A stretch of DNA of 64,000 nt from Alphaproteobacteria bacterium (GTDB lineage Bacteria > Pseudomonadota > Alphaproteobacteria > UBA8366), in contig JANQKC010000014.1 of NCBI GenBank assembly GCA_028281325.1, forward strand, positions 140,872-204,871. Direction: 5' to 3'. The notes below the pieces were generated by a model. The model made no database searches, was not told the origin of the DNA, and saw only the letters and a list, made by a program, of their open reading frames with translations. The translations under genes were made by a program, and so were the position numbers. This document shows positions 46,437 to 55,870 of the stretch, piece after piece. Position 1 is the stretch's first letter, and every line of letters starts with the position of its first letter.

Positions 46437-47156
46437 CTAAGGTGTCTTGCAGCCGGTGTTTTCTTCGCCCCACGGCAACTTGGTCTTGCAGAAGATGGCG
46501 CCCTTGATTTTGGCGTTGTTCAGATTTGCGCCGCTCAGGTCGGCGCTCGCGAGATTCGCCCCCGATAGATCCACCTCGCTCAGGTTGGCGTTGGTGAGGA
46601 CCGCATCCGTCAGATTCGTCCCGACGAGATTCGCCTTACTAAGATTTGTGTCCTTGAGTTTTGCCCCGGTCAGGTTTGCATCGACCAGACTCGCCCCCCT
46701 TAGATTGGCCTCGCTCAGATTTGCGCCGACGAGCACTGCCTTCCGCAGATAGGCGTTTCGCAAGTCCGCCCCGGTCAAATCCGCCCCACTCAAATCCGTC
46801 GCCGCCGCCTGCATCTTAAGCACGCTCAACGACGCCCACCGAAGGTTTGCGTCCCTCAGGTTGGCGCCGCTCAAGTTGGCCCCGCCCAGCTTCGCCTTAT
46901 ACAGGTTGGCCCCCGTCAGCGTCGCGGCGGTCAGGATGGTGCCCCTTAGGGTCGAACCCCGCAGGTTTGCCTTGGTGAGGTCCGCCCCCGTCAGGTTCAT
47001 CCCGCTCAGGATTCTCCCACGCAGATTGGCGCCGCTCAGATCGCATTTCTCGCATGCCCGGAGCGCCTCGAGCCGGGCCAAATGGGTCTTATCGAATGCA
47101 GCCGCTTGCGTTGCCGCAACCGCGAACAGCGTTATCCCAACCAAAGTTTTTTTCAT
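46437..47156 (-). CDS. Secreted pentapeptide-repeat protein
   Basis: A 239-residue protein with an N-terminal signal peptide (residues 1-20, ending AAAFD) followed by about 35 consecutive A(D/N)Lxx repeats from residue 38 to 226 (SGANLRG, TGADLTK and so on), predicting a right-handed beta-helix. CEKC at about residues 35-38 and CKT near both ends may form a disulfide in the periplasm. The function of exported members is unknown. It lies alone and is convergent with the AtuA-like gene. Confidence 0.88.
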   Translation of the reverse strand: MKKTLVGITLFAVAATQAAAFDKTHLARLEALRACEKCDLSGANLRGRILSGMNLTGADLTKANLRGSTLRGTILTAATLTGANLYKAKLGGANLSGANLRDANLRWASLSVLKMQAAATDLSGADLTGADLRNAYLRKAVLVGANLSEANLRGASLVDANLTGAKLKDTNLSKANLVGTNLTDAVLTNANLSEVDLSGANLASADLSGANLNNAKIKGAIFCKTKLPWGEENTGCKTP

Positions 47157-47398
47157 CTCAGATCAATCGATTATTGCGGTGGATGCCTGCCAAGACGCCG
47201 CTGCCAGAGGCCGAATCGTAGCGAAACAGCTTACCTAATATGAGGTTGACGTACTACATGCCAAGGGGGCGGCATGACGCAAGGGACCGTTAAGGGTTGG
47301 TTCCTGCCCATAGGGTGCTGGCAGGTCGTTTCCTGGCGCGGGAGAAAACGGCATGATATTCAGAGGCTCGACCCTTGCGTACCGGCCCCGGAGTCACG

Positions 47399-47635
47399 AT
47401 GAAACTCATTGTTCTCAATCTGCCACGCGACCTTAGCGAGGACGATCTTGCTAAGTTGTTCAAAAAGCATGGTAATGTCGAAGCTTGCGACTTGGTTCTC
47501 GATGCAAAAACCGGCACATCGAAAGGTTTTGGCTTCGTGGAAATGGCGTTGGAACACGAAGCTGAAACCGCCATCAAGGATCTGCACGGCAGCAAGCTGA
47601 AAAGGAATAAAATCCGCGTGAAACCAGCGAATTAG
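47399..47635 (+). CDS. RRM-domain RNA-binding protein
   Basis: A 78-residue protein consisting of a single RNA-recognition motif. RNP2 (LIVLNLP) and RNP1 (KGFGFVEM) are intact, including the aromatic residues that stack on RNA. It resembles the small cold-inducible Rbp proteins of cyanobacteria and proteobacteria. It would bind single-stranded RNA in the cytosol. ATG at 47399 follows CCGGAGTCACG. The 240-base leader contains a CCTGCC/GGCAGG hairpin (47303-47308, 47320-47325). Confidence 0.9.
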   Translation: MKLIVLNLPRDLSEDDLAKLFKKHGNVEACDLVLDAKTGTSKGFGFVEMALEHEAETAIKDLHGSKLKRNKIRVKPAN

Positions 47636-47867
47636 CCGACCGCAAATCCGGCAACAAGCACATATAGGATAAGCGCCAGGGCCGGCCGAGGACCGACAAT
47701 AAACCGGAGTCCCGGTCAATCGGCATACGCTCAACACCGGCCGCTTCCCGCCGGTCGACACGGGACCTCGCGGCGGTGGACACGCAAAATGATGCGTCGG
47801 GCCAATCGCCACGCCGTCGGTTCGCCGGAGATTCGGCACCGGGTGCCCTTGCAACGTCGCGAAAGCG

Positions 47868-48266
47868 TTATCCGCCCACCGCGACGATCTGCCAGAGTAT
47901 GCAAGCCATCGCCAACCATCCGGCGGCGAAGGTCAGGGTTCGGCCGAACGGTACGCCGGCAACAAACAAGCCGTAATGCGCCAGTCGCGCCCAGAAGTAG
48001 ACAACCGCTGCGGCCGCGGTCGCCTCATTGGCGGCACCCGCGAGATGAGCGACGACAACGAGCGCGGCGAACGGCGCCAAGTTCTCGATCGCGTTGTAAT
48101 GCGCCTTCTTTGCGCGCGCCGCCCACGCGGGAAGCGGCTCATCATCCGCTTTGTACGTAAGCGCCGCCGCCAAACCGACATTCACGATGTGAGCAAGGAT
48201 ATACGGCAGCCACATTACGATGGTGATACCGGCCGTCAACGCAAGCATGGTCAGATCGGTCGTCAT
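47868..48266 (-). CDS. MAPEG family membrane protein
   Basis: A 132-residue protein with four hydrophobic helices and the MAPEG signature (A-H-Y-N-A-I-E-N-L-A-P-F-A, ARLAHYGLFVAGVP). MAPEG proteins conjugate glutathione to lipophilic substrates or reduce lipid peroxides. A strong GAGGAGATTCC precedes the ATG. Monocistronic as far as visible. Confidence 0.87.
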   Translation of the reverse strand: MTTDLTMLALTAGITIVMWLPYILAHIVNVGLAAALTYKADDEPLPAWAARAKKAHYNAIENLAPFAALVVVAHLAGAANEATAAAAVVYFWARLAHYGLFVAGVPFGRTLTFAAGWLAMACILWQIVAVGG

Positions 48267-48364
48267 GGAATCTCCTCGGGTCGGAACGATGAATGGTCAT
48301 CATCGCATATGATCGCGACCTGCAGCGCGTATCCGAATACGGGCGAGCCGCGTGCGCTATCCTC

Positions 48365-48478
48365 TCAAGAGGCGACGAACAGCAAAACAGCCAGAAGGAT
48401 CGCCGCCAGCGCAAGCGGCCACAACGATACCCAGGTCTGGAGCCCGCCCTTCCCGTTTTTTCGACGCTTTGAACGCAC
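48365..48478 (-). CDS. Possible small single-TM protein
   Basis: A 37-codon ORF from GTG at 48478: a basic N-terminus (RSKRRKNGKGG), then a hydrophobic helix (about residues 17-36). AAGGGTGAG lies four bases upstream of the GTG. No family is recognised and the signals are only moderate. Confidence 0.35.
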   Translation of the reverse strand: MRSKRRKNGKGGLQTWVSLWPLALAAILLAVLLFVAS

Positions 48479-48879
48479 GTGTCTCACCCTTGCACCGTGA
48501 GAGCCAAACACCCGGCAGTGGGAGTCGTTTTCCGCCCGTATTCTAGACCGTTCAAAGACGATTGTGCAGACCGGTCGGCGCAGGATGGTCGACCGGACCG
48601 GCTTCCGGCAAGGCCTCGATGCCGCTTGCCGCTGAAGCGGGCGCTTGCCGCGTAAGGGCCCATCGGGTCCGTCGCCAAGATCCATTGTTCGGTCTCGGGC
48701 GCGGCCGGCCCGCAACGCAACGAGGCGTCGGCCAGCGGAAGCGCCCGCCTGACGAAGCGGGAAACGGTCGATACCGTTCTCCTGATCCCGATAGGGCCGA
48801 AATACCCGTGCGGCGATCTTCGAGAGCGATAGCCCGATGTAAGCCGGTCGACCAGGCAAAAAGAAACCCGAATCCCAGG
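48479..48879. other. 401-base region without a supported gene
   Basis: The long minus-strand open frame across it is an extension of the antisense frame of the tartrate dehydrogenase gene and has no recognisable domain. I see no tRNA, repeat or terminator with a clear T tract. It may contain the remains of a gene lost downstream of tartrate dehydrogenase, but nothing can be named. Confidence 0.4.
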
Positions 48880-49956
48880 TCAGTCGTTGGCCCCGCGAAT
48901 CGCCTCTATGACCGCCGCGGTCGTCTTGTCGGTGGTGGCGTTGCCGCCGAGGTCCGGCGTGTGGAAATCGGGATCGGCGGTCACCCGCTCGATCGCCCCC
49001 ATAAGGCGGCTCGCCGCGGCGTTTTCCTCCAAATGCTCCAGCAGCATGACGGACGACCAGAACGTGCCGATCGGATTGGCGACCCCTTTGCCCATGATAT
49101 CGAACGCCGAGCCATGAATCGGCTCGAACATCGACGGATACGTGTGCTCGGGATTGAGGTTCGCGGTCGGCGCGATGCCGAGGGAGCCGGCCAGCGCCGC
49201 CGCCAGGTCGGACAGGATGTCGGCATGCAGGTTCGTCGCGACGACCGTATCGATCGACTTCGGCTTCGTGACCATGCGCATGGTCATCGCATCGACCAGC
49301 ATCCTGTCCCAGGTCACGTCCGGAAATTCGCGCGCGATTTCGGCCGCGATCTCGTCCCACATGACCATGGCGTGCCGCTGGGCATTGGACTTGGTGACCA
49401 CGGTCAACAGCTTGCGCGGCCGCGATTGGGCGACGCGGAAGGCGAAGCGCATGATCCGCTCGACGCCGGGCCGCGTGAACATGGCGACGTCCGTCGCCGA
49501 CTCCAGCGGCAGTCCCTGGTGGACGCGACCGCCCACGCCGGCATATTCGCCCTCCGAGTTTTCGCGGATGATCACCCAATCCAGCTCGTCGCCATCGACA
49601 TGCCGCAGCGGCGACGTGATGCCCGGCAACACGCGCGTCGGCCGCACGTTGGCGTATTGATCGAACGGTTGGCAGATGGCGAGCCGCAGCCCCCATAAGG
49701 TTATGTGATCCGGGATGTCCGGATGCCCCGCCGAACCGAACAGGATTGCATCGTGATCGCGGATCTGGTCGCGGCCGTCCTCGGGCATCATGCGACCGTG
49801 TTTCTTATAATACTCACCGCCCCAGTCGAAATGGTCGACCTGCAACTCAAAGCCGCCCTCCCGACCGGCCAGGGCGTTCAACACCTCGATGCCGGCGGCG
49901 ACGACCTCCGTTCCGATGCCGTCACCGGGAATAGCGGCGATCCTATACGTCTTCAT
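48880..49956 (-). CDS. ttuC: Tartrate dehydrogenase/decarboxylase (isocitrate/isopropylmalate dehydrogenase family)
   Basis: A 358-residue beta-decarboxylating dehydrogenase. N-terminal IAAIPGDGIGTEV, the ILFGSAGHPDIPDHITLWG loop typical of tartrate enzymes (in place of the LeuB loop), the metal-binding Asp cluster (VDAMTMRMV, TNLHADILSDL) and the NAD segment EPIHGSAFDIMGKG are visible. It oxidises tartrate or D-malate with NAD and Mn. ATG at 49956 has GGGAG upstream. No tartrate transporter adjoins it. Confidence 0.87.
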   Translation of the reverse strand: MKTYRIAAIPGDGIGTEVVAAGIEVLNALAGREGGFELQVDHFDWGGEYYKKHGRMMPEDGRDQIRDHDAILFGSAGHPDIPDHITLWGLRLAICQPFDQYANVRPTRVLPGITSPLRHVDGDELDWVIIRENSEGEYAGVGGRVHQGLPLESATDVAMFTRPGVERIMRFAFRVAQSRPRKLLTVVTKSNAQRHAMVMWDEIAAEIAREFPDVTWDRMLVDAMTMRMVTKPKSIDTVVATNLHADILSDLAAALAGSLGIAPTANLNPEHTYPSMFEPIHGSAFDIMGKGVANPIGTFWSSVMLLEHLEENAAASRLMGAIERVTADPDFHTPDLGGNATTDKTTAAVIEAIRGAND

Positions 49957-50460
49957 TGTAACTCCCATGCATGGTAGAGCGTTGCGGGACGATGGCGAGT
50001 CCGGCAGGACAATCGAAAGTATTACAATCCAATGAACTGCATAAGAGTTCGAGAACCGGAACCCCACAGCACGGCAAGAAAACGCACAGGATGTTCCCAA
50101 GTCAATGCCCTGCGGCTGACGGTTGATCCCGGCTTCCTTGCATATCGGCCTTTTGGTCCGGCCCGGTGACGCATTTGAGTACGATCGAATGTCCGCCGCC
50201 AGCCAATCGCGATGGCGTCCCAATTGACCAAATCGCCGCACCGAAACAAACTTGCGGACCGAAGGCGTCCGGTCCCCGCAGGGAAGCGGGTTGGCGGCCT
50301 GATTCCGCATCGTCGATCCTCAGAAATTACCATTTTATTACAAATGCTTATTATTCGTCACGGTCTAATTGAGTAACCCGAAATCGAATTTGCCGAAGTG
50401 CGTTGCGGCAACTAAGTTTGAATCACTGAATTCTGTATTCAAAAGCCATAAATCGGAACC
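49957..50460. other. 504-base divergent intergenic region with a composition change
   Basis: No gene is seen. The left 350 bases have the window's usual GC-rich composition, but from about 50320 the sequence becomes AT-rich (TTACCATTTTATTACAAATG and on), continuing into the FAD-SLDH/GMC genes. Promoters for tartrate dehydrogenase (left) and for the dehydrogenase pair (right) should lie here; I cannot assign boxes with confidence. Confidence 0.45.
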
Positions 50461-50871
50461 ATGAGCATATTGAGAAGAAAGTTTATGGTGATTATTGCCG
50501 CATTCGCCGGCAGTTTTATTCCAGTCAGCACCCAGGCCGGTCTCTCAAACACGCCTCGTCGGAAAGATGATCTCGATCGGCTTTTGAGATTGCTGCCGAG
50601 TATTCAAGCACGTAGAGAATTGGGCGCGGCGTATTTGACCGCCTATGCGGGAAAAATCGATCTTATCGCCGATGCCAACGCGTTAGCTTCCAAGATCTCT
50701 TTTCCACTGGATGCGCCGCATTCCGGTGGCAGCATTCATTCCACTTTTCAAAAAATCTGCGCGGACGATTTCTTGCGAGGCGATATTGTCGATTTGGATG
50801 GTTGGCAGCTTTCCCGTTCGGAACTTACCGTTTGCGCTCTATTAGCCTCCCGGAACTCAGATGATCATTGA
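50461..50871 (+). CDS. FAD-SLDH-type small dehydrogenase subunit
   Basis: A 136-residue protein with a double-Arg signal peptide (LRRKFMVIIAAFAG, cleavage near TQA) and a helical body ending DIVDLDGWQLSRSELTVCALL, the pattern of the small gamma-type subunits (FAD-SLDH/gluconate 2-dehydrogenase subunit 3) that pair with GMC flavoproteins and may carry them out through the Tat pathway. It overlaps the GMC gene by 11 bases. Lower GC than its surroundings. Confidence 0.7.
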   Translation: MSILRRKFMVIIAAFAGSFIPVSTQAGLSNTPRRKDDLDRLLRLLPSIQARRELGAAYLTAYAGKIDLIADANALASKISFPLDAPHSGGSIHSTFQKICADDFLRGDIVDLDGWQLSRSELTVCALLASRNSDDH

Positions 50872-52444
50872 TTCTCACAAGGTTTCTGACGCGCCCGGCA
50901 AAACGTATGATGTTTGCATCATCGGCGCCGGCGCCGCTGGCATCGTTCTGGGCTTGGAACTCGCTGCGAGCGGCAAATCGGTATCAATCCTCGAAAGCGG
51001 AGGCCTCGATTTCGACGCCGATATCAATGACCTCTCAATCGGGGAAATCGGGCCGCGCCATTACGATGATCTGAATGTTTGTCGCTTGCGGTATCTGGGC
51101 GGCACGACGAACCATTGGGGAGGATGGTGCCGGCCTTTTTCCGATATCGAACTGCAGCATCGCGATTGGATTCCCTTGAGCGGTTGGCCTTTCGATAACG
51201 AGCATTTGGCAAAATACTATCCAAAAGCCTCGAAATATTGCCAGTTAAAGACCGACAGCTTTGACCCGAGTAGCGCGGCAAAGTCTTTGAATGACCCGGC
51301 AACTGTTGAACTGCCTCTTTCCGAAACGAGCTTTGATACGACAATCTATCGGTTCTCGCCGCCGACACGGTTTGGCGAGGAGTATTTGGAGGGCATAAAA
51401 CAAGCCACGAATATCGATCTCTATCTGAATGCGAACGTCCTAAATCTTGAGCTCTCCCACGACGCCAACAGCGTTAAGAACGTCAACGTCGGCACGCTGT
51501 CCGATGTCCGGTTTGGCATTACGGCAAAAAGGTTTGTGTTGGCGACGGGAGGTCTCGAAAACGCGCGGCTGCTTCTGCTGTCCAATAACGTCGCCACCCG
51601 TGGCATCGGCAACCAACACGACCTTGTTGGACGATACTTCATGGAGCATGCGGTCGTCGATATCGGCGTGCTTGCACCGTCGAGCGATTTCTCCCTCAAT
51701 TTCTACAATTCCCGAATCGGATATCACGAACTCGGCTTCGTTGGGTCTTTCCAGTTGAATGACGAAGCCCAGATCAAGGAACGCATCAACTCCGCACGCG
51801 TCGACTTGACGGGCTTCTCCGAAGGCGAATCATCGGATGGCGCAAAATCCCTGAAAAAGTTGATGTATGAGGTCCGGCAAGGTCGGTGGCCCGACGACCT
51901 CGGCAAACACCTGCGCAACATCGCTGTCGATATCGATGATGTCGCCAAAGCGGTGTATGGGCACCTGACAAGCGAAGCGCGTGACGCCCAGTTCTATTCC
52001 GCGCAGCTTTCTTTGGAGCAAGAACCGAACCCGTCCAGCCGCGTGGAATTAAGCACGCAAAAGGATGCGCTGGGGCTGAATCAAATCAAACTCGATTGGC
52101 GCCTGACGAAAAACGATTACCGGACGGTGGAGAAAACGGCGGAACTGTTCGCTCAGTCAATGGGCGCGGCCAACATCGGACGGGTGCGTTTGGATATCGA
52201 CAAGTCGGGACTGAACGGGTGGCCGGAAGACCTTGCATGGGGTTGGCATCACATGGGAACGACACGGATGAGCGACGATCCCACGACCGGCGTTGTCGAC
52301 CGGCAGTGCCGCGTCCACGGCGTGGAGAACCTGTATGTCGCCGGCAGCTCGGTTTTCCCCACATCGGGTGCGGGCGTGCCGACCCTAACCATCGTCGCGC
52401 TGGCGATCCGCCTTGCTGACCATCTGAACGAAAAATCCATTTGA
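50861..52444 (+). CDS. GMC-family oxidoreductase (FAD-dependent sugar/alcohol dehydrogenase)
   Basis: A 527-residue flavoprotein. FAD-binding VCIIGAGAAGIVLGLELA near the N-terminus, GGTTNHWGGWCRPF, and the C-terminal GMC domain with WHHMGTTRMSDDP (catalytic His) followed by NLYVAGSSVFPTSGAGVPT. It should oxidise a sugar or alcohol in the periplasm with its small subunit. No c-type cytochrome subunit is present in the window, so its electron acceptor is unknown. The pair is noticeably less GC-rich than neighbours, suggesting acquisition from elsewhere. Confidence 0.88.
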   Translation: MIIDSHKVSDAPGKTYDVCIIGAGAAGIVLGLELAASGKSVSILESGGLDFDADINDLSIGEIGPRHYDDLNVCRLRYLGGTTNHWGGWCRPFSDIELQHRDWIPLSGWPFDNEHLAKYYPKASKYCQLKTDSFDPSSAAKSLNDPATVELPLSETSFDTTIYRFSPPTRFGEEYLEGIKQATNIDLYLNANVLNLELSHDANSVKNVNVGTLSDVRFGITAKRFVLATGGLENARLLLLSNNVATRGIGNQHDLVGRYFMEHAVVDIGVLAPSSDFSLNFYNSRIGYHELGFVGSFQLNDEAQIKERINSARVDLTGFSEGESSDGAKSLKKLMYEVRQGRWPDDLGKHLRNIAVDIDDVAKAVYGHLTSEARDAQFYSAQLSLEQEPNPSSRVELSTQKDALGLNQIKLDWRLTKNDYRTVEKTAELFAQSMGAANIGRVRLDIDKSGLNGWPEDLAWGWHHMGTTRMSDDPTTGVVDRQCRVHGVENLYVAGSSVFPTSGAGVPTLTIVALAIRLADHLNEKSI

Positions 52445-52770
52445 ACGGACGATTTGAGTCTGGGCGTCGCTGACCGGATTGGCATTCACCGTCCGTTGTC
52501 CGCTTTGGGTTGTTGGCGGCCTTTCGACGATCTCATTCTCAATGTCCGGCGCCGAAGGTAGGGCGGACAAAGATTCGTCCCACCGCCAACGTCTGCGCGA
52601 CACACCGTAACTTCCGTTCACCCCGCCGCGGCAAACCATTTCGCCGTGGTTTGGGAAACGACCGGCAAACACGTGCCGGTAAAAATCACCGCCCGCCATT
52701 GACTCACGTCAACGTCCCGCCGCTCCCCATCCCGCAAAGTCGCGTCAACACCTCAATCGGGAGCGCGGTC
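52445..52770. other. 326-base intergenic region, no gene seen
   Basis: Composition returns to GC-rich. No ORF with a recognisable product, no tRNA and no convincing terminator. It should contain the promoter of the downstream six-gene 2-oxoacid dehydrogenase operon. Confidence 0.45.
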
Positions 52771-53121
52771 ATGAAAAACTTTTCGACTATCGCAAAAGAG
52801 TACCACGCCGGCATGGGCCAACTGGCCGATGCCATTCCGGAGACCGTCAGCGTCTTCCGCAACCTCGTCGGAACGGCCACGCAGGACGGCGCCCTTTCCA
52901 CCAAGACGAAGGAACTCATCGCGTTCGGGATCGCGATCAGCGTGCGCTGCGACGGCTGCATCGCCCACCACGCGCGCGCCGTTCTGGACGCGGGCGCAAG
53001 CCGCGAGGAAGTCGCCGAAATGATCGGCGTTGCGGTGCTCATGGGCGGCGGACCGTCCTCCGTCTACGGCGTCGAGGCGATGCAGGCCTACGACGAGTTC
53101 GCCACCGCAAAGGCCACCTGA
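52771..53121 (+). CDS. AhpD-like carboxymuconolactone decarboxylase family protein
   Basis: A 116-residue protein with the AhpD-type redox motif RCDGCIAHHARAVLDAG (CxxC followed by His). Such proteins reduce peroxides or act as disulfide reductases coupled to lipoylated E2 proteins, as mycobacterial AhpD does with DlaT. Its position as first gene of a 2-oxoacid dehydrogenase operon fits reduction through the lipoyl domain (inference). GGGAG upstream of ATG. Both Cys are encoded by Cys codons. Confidence 0.88.
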   Translation: MKNFSTIAKEYHAGMGQLADAIPETVSVFRNLVGTATQDGALSTKTKELIAFGIAISVRCDGCIAHHARAVLDAGASREEVAEMIGVAVLMGGGPSSVYGVEAMQAYDEFATAKAT

Positions 53122-53176
53122 TCATCGGCCGGTTTGGCCAGCCCCCATTCACGGTATCACTGAAGGAACCTTGGAT

Positions 53177-54145
53177 ATGAAGATCGACAGGGAAAAACTG
53201 CTCGACGGATATCGCGCCATGCGAACGATCCGCGATTTCGAAGAGCGTGTGCATAAGGAATTCATGACCGGCCAAATCCCCGGCTTCGTCCACCTTTACG
53301 CCGGCGAAGAAGCCGCCGCGGTCGCCGTTTGCCAACAGTTGGACGGGAACGACACGGTCGCCAGCACGCATCGCGGCCATGGTCATTCCATCGCCAAGGG
53401 ATGCGACGTAAAGGCGATGATGAAGGAAATTTATGGCCGCGCCGACGGGCTGTGCGGCGGCAAGGGCGGCTCCATGCATATCGCCGATCTCGATGTCGGC
53501 ATGCTCGGCGCGAACGGCATCGTCGGCGGCGGGCCGCCCCTCGCCTGCGGTGCCGCGATTACGGCGAAGACACTCAAAACCGGGGGTTTGTCCGTCGCGT
53601 TCTTCGGCGACGGCGCGTTCAACCAGGGCATGACGCTGGAGGCGATGAACTTCGCCCGGGTCTATGACCTGCCCGTGCTTTTCGTGTTGGAGGACAACGG
53701 ATATGCCGAATCGACGTCGAGTTCCTGGTCGATCGGCGGGCATGATCCGGTTCGCCGTGCCGAAGGCTTCGGCATCCGGGGAACCCGGGTCGACGGGCAC
53801 GACTATTTCGCCGTTTGGCGAGCCGCCGAGGAAGCCGTCAAAGCAATTCGCGACGGGGAAGGCCCGCGTTTCATCCATATCGAGTTCACCCGCTACTACG
53901 GCCATTTCGAAGGCGATGCCTCATCATACAAGCCCTTGAACGAAGTCAAGGACGAGCGCCGCTATCTCGACGCTCTCAAATTTTTCCGGGCCCGGACGAC
54001 GGGCGGGAAAATGCTGAAGCTCGAAGAGCTTGACGCAATCGACGAGGAGGTCGCGACCTTGATCGACGAGGCCGTCACGGAAGCGAAGGCGGCGCCGCCG
54101 CCCGATCTCTCGACCCTCACCACAGACGTCTACCTCTCCTACTGA
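53177..54145 (+). CDS. 2-oxoacid (acetoin/pyruvate) dehydrogenase E1 alpha
   Basis: A 322-residue thiamine-diphosphate subunit with FVHLYAGEEAAAVAVC, GGKGGSMHIADL and the ThDP-binding motif GDGAFNQGMTLEAMNFA through VLEDN. This is the short E1 alpha type of pyruvate and acetoin dehydrogenase complexes (AcoA-like). The gene starts 55 bases after the AhpD-like gene and precedes E1 beta by 22 bases. The acetoin or pyruvate substrate cannot be separated by eye. Confidence 0.9.
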   Translation: MKIDREKLLDGYRAMRTIRDFEERVHKEFMTGQIPGFVHLYAGEEAAAVAVCQQLDGNDTVASTHRGHGHSIAKGCDVKAMMKEIYGRADGLCGGKGGSMHIADLDVGMLGANGIVGGGPPLACGAAITAKTLKTGGLSVAFFGDGAFNQGMTLEAMNFARVYDLPVLFVLEDNGYAESTSSSWSIGGHDPVRRAEGFGIRGTRVDGHDYFAVWRAAEEAVKAIRDGEGPRFIHIEFTRYYGHFEGDASSYKPLNEVKDERRYLDALKFFRARTTGGKMLKLEELDAIDEEVATLIDEAVTEAKAAPPPDLSTLTTDVYLSY

Positions 54146-54167
54146 CCCGTAAACCCGGAGTACCGAA

Positions 54168-55178
54168 ATGTCCGTAAAATCCTTCCGTGAAGCTCTCAAC
54201 GAGGCGATGCGCGACGAGATGCGCCGCGATCCTACCGTCATCCTCCTGGGCGAAGACATTGCCGGCGGCATGGGTTCCGGCGGCGAACAGGATGCCTGGG
54301 GCGGTGTCCTGGGCGCGACCAAGGGGTTGATGCCCGAATTCGGCCGCGAGCGCGTACTCGATACACCGATCAGCGAAAGCGCCTTTATCGGCGCGGCCGC
54401 GGGCGCGGCTGCAACCGGTTTGCGTCCTGTCGCCCAGTTGATGTTCGTCGACTTCTTCGGCGTCTGCGGCGACCAGATCATCAATCAGATGGCCAAGTTT
54501 CGCTACATGTTCGGCGGCAAGGCCACGACACCGTGCGTGGTGCGCACGCTCTTCGGCGCCGGCACCCGCGCCGCCAGTCAGCACAGCCAGTGCCTCTATC
54601 CCGTTTTCACGCATATTCCGGGATTGAAGGTGGTCGTGCCGGCCTCGCCCTACGAGGCCAAAGGGTTAATGACCCAGGCGATCCGCGACGACAACCCGGT
54701 GGTCTTCCTCGAACACAAAGCCATGTTTGACGACAAGGAAGAAGTGCCGGACGAACCTTATGCGATCCCGTTCGGCGAGGCGCGCACCACGCGGGACGGT
54801 CAGGACGCCACCATCGTCGCCATCGGTCGGATGGTCGGCTTCGCCAACACGGCGGCGGACAATCTCGCCGATGAGGGCATCGAGTGCACGGTCATAGATC
54901 CGCGCACCACCTCCCCGCTCGATTCCGACGCCATCCTCGACTCGGTCGAGAAGACCGGCCGATTGGTGGTCGTCGACGAAGCATCGCCGCGCTGCGGCAT
55001 GGCATCGGATATATCCGCGATCGTCGCCGAGAACGCGTTCGGCGCGTTGAAAGCACCGATCAAACGCGTCATGCCGCCGCACGCCCCCGTTCCCTTCGCG
55101 CCGAACCTCGAAGACGCCTACATCCCCGGCGTCGACGATATCCACGCCGCCGTTCGCGCGGTCGTCGGGGCCAACTGA
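54168..55178 (+). CDS. 2-oxoacid (acetoin/pyruvate) dehydrogenase E1 beta
   Basis: A 336-residue transketolase-like subunit: LGEDIAGGMGSGGEQDAWGG, RVLDTPISESAFIGAAAGAA, then the C-terminal transketolase domain with TVIDPRTTSPLD. It forms the E1 heterotetramer with the preceding gene product. Its stop overlaps the start of the lipoyl-domain gene (TGATG), tying E1 beta and lipoyl carrier synthesis together. Confidence 0.92.
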   Translation: MSVKSFREALNEAMRDEMRRDPTVILLGEDIAGGMGSGGEQDAWGGVLGATKGLMPEFGRERVLDTPISESAFIGAAAGAAATGLRPVAQLMFVDFFGVCGDQIINQMAKFRYMFGGKATTPCVVRTLFGAGTRAASQHSQCLYPVFTHIPGLKVVVPASPYEAKGLMTQAIRDDNPVVFLEHKAMFDDKEEVPDEPYAIPFGEARTTRDGQDATIVAIGRMVGFANTAADNLADEGIECTVIDPRTTSPLDSDAILDSVEKTGRLVVVDEASPRCGMASDISAIVAENAFGALKAPIKRVMPPHAPVPFAPNLEDAYIPGVDDIHAAVRAVVGAN

Positions 55179-55489
55179 TGGCGGCAGGAACCATCACCGC
55201 CATCGTCCTGCCGAAACTCGGCATGACGATGACCGAGGGCAAGGTTGGGCCCTGGCGGATCGAAATCGGGGACGAGGTGGAGCAAGGCGAGGAAATCGTC
55301 GACATCGAAACCGAGAAGATCACCAACGCTTGCGAGGCCCCGGCCGATGGCGTGTTTCGCCGCCGCGTCGCGGACCAGGGCGTCACCCTTCCCGTTGGAT
55401 CGTTGATCGGCGTGATCGCCGCCGAGGACACGCCCGAGGCGAACATCGACGATTTCATCGCCACTTTCAAACCAGAAAAGGAGGCGTGA
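55178..55489 (+). CDS. Stand-alone lipoyl (biotinyl/lipoyl attachment) domain protein
   Basis: A 103-residue protein that is almost only a lipoyl domain: IVLPKLGMTMTEGKVGPW with the lipoylated Lys in the hairpin DIETEKITNACEAP. A short acidic tail follows. In standard complexes this domain is the N-terminus of E2; here it is a separate polypeptide, with the E2 catalytic domain encoded two genes downstream. It must therefore shuttle as a free carrier or bind E2 non-covalently. Confidence 0.9.
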   Translation: MAAGTITAIVLPKLGMTMTEGKVGPWRIEIGDEVEQGEEIVDIETEKITNACEAPADGVFRRRVADQGVTLPVGSLIGVIAAEDTPEANIDDFIATFKPEKEA

Positions 55490-55524
55490 TCGCCAACGGC
55501 GGTTGCGCTTCCCCGAGCGAGACA

Positions 55525-55866
55525 ATGAGCTTGAACGCAGCATTCATCTTCCTAGCCGACGGTGCGAATTCGGACACCGACCGGCAGCGGGTTTCGACGC
55601 CGACGGTGAACCTCACGGTGATCGGCGCGGCGGACTATGACGATGCCGAAACGGTCGCGCGACAACTCGTCGCCGACGGGATCGACGCCATCGAACTTTG
55701 CGGCGGCTTCGGCTTCGCGGGGACCGAGAGGATCGCCGCGGCGGTCGACGGACGCGCGGCGGTCGGCGCGGTTCGGTTCGACGGTCATCCCGGTCTCAAC
55801 GGCAAGAGCGGCGATACCGTTTTCGGTAAACCCCGACGTGACACCTCTCAACAGATGCGAGGATAG
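55525..55866 (+). CDS. DUF6506 protein
   Basis: A 113-residue protein matching my recollection of DUF6506: N-terminal FIFLADGANSDTDRQRV, the central LVADGIDAIELCGGFG and VGAVRFDG. Function unknown; the Cys in ELCGGFG is invariant-looking. It lies between the lipoyl-domain gene and the E2 catalytic gene, four bases before the latter, so a link to the complex is likely. The frame is open further upstream, but ATG at 55525 gives the family length. Confidence 0.75.
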   Translation: MSLNAAFIFLADGANSDTDRQRVSTPTVNLTVIGAADYDDAETVARQLVADGIDAIELCGGFGFAGTERIAAAVDGRAAVGAVRFDGHPGLNGKSGDTVFGKPRRDTSQQMRG

Positions 55867-55870
55867 AGGC

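Noticed and set aside
48484..48720. 78-residue minus-strand ORF in the gap beside tartrate dehydrogenase
   Set aside because: No ribosome site, no domain, and similarity would require frame changes; not supported.
48365..49696. 443-residue minus-strand open frame overlapping tartrate dehydrogenase
   Set aside because: Alternate frame on the same strand as a clear gene; composition is Arg/Gly-rich without motifs. Only the last 37 codons, outside that gene, were kept as a weak candidate.
52771..53121. AhpD-like protein as a second selenoprotein
   Set aside because: Its CxxC positions are both encoded by Cys codons (TGC); no in-frame TGA is present.
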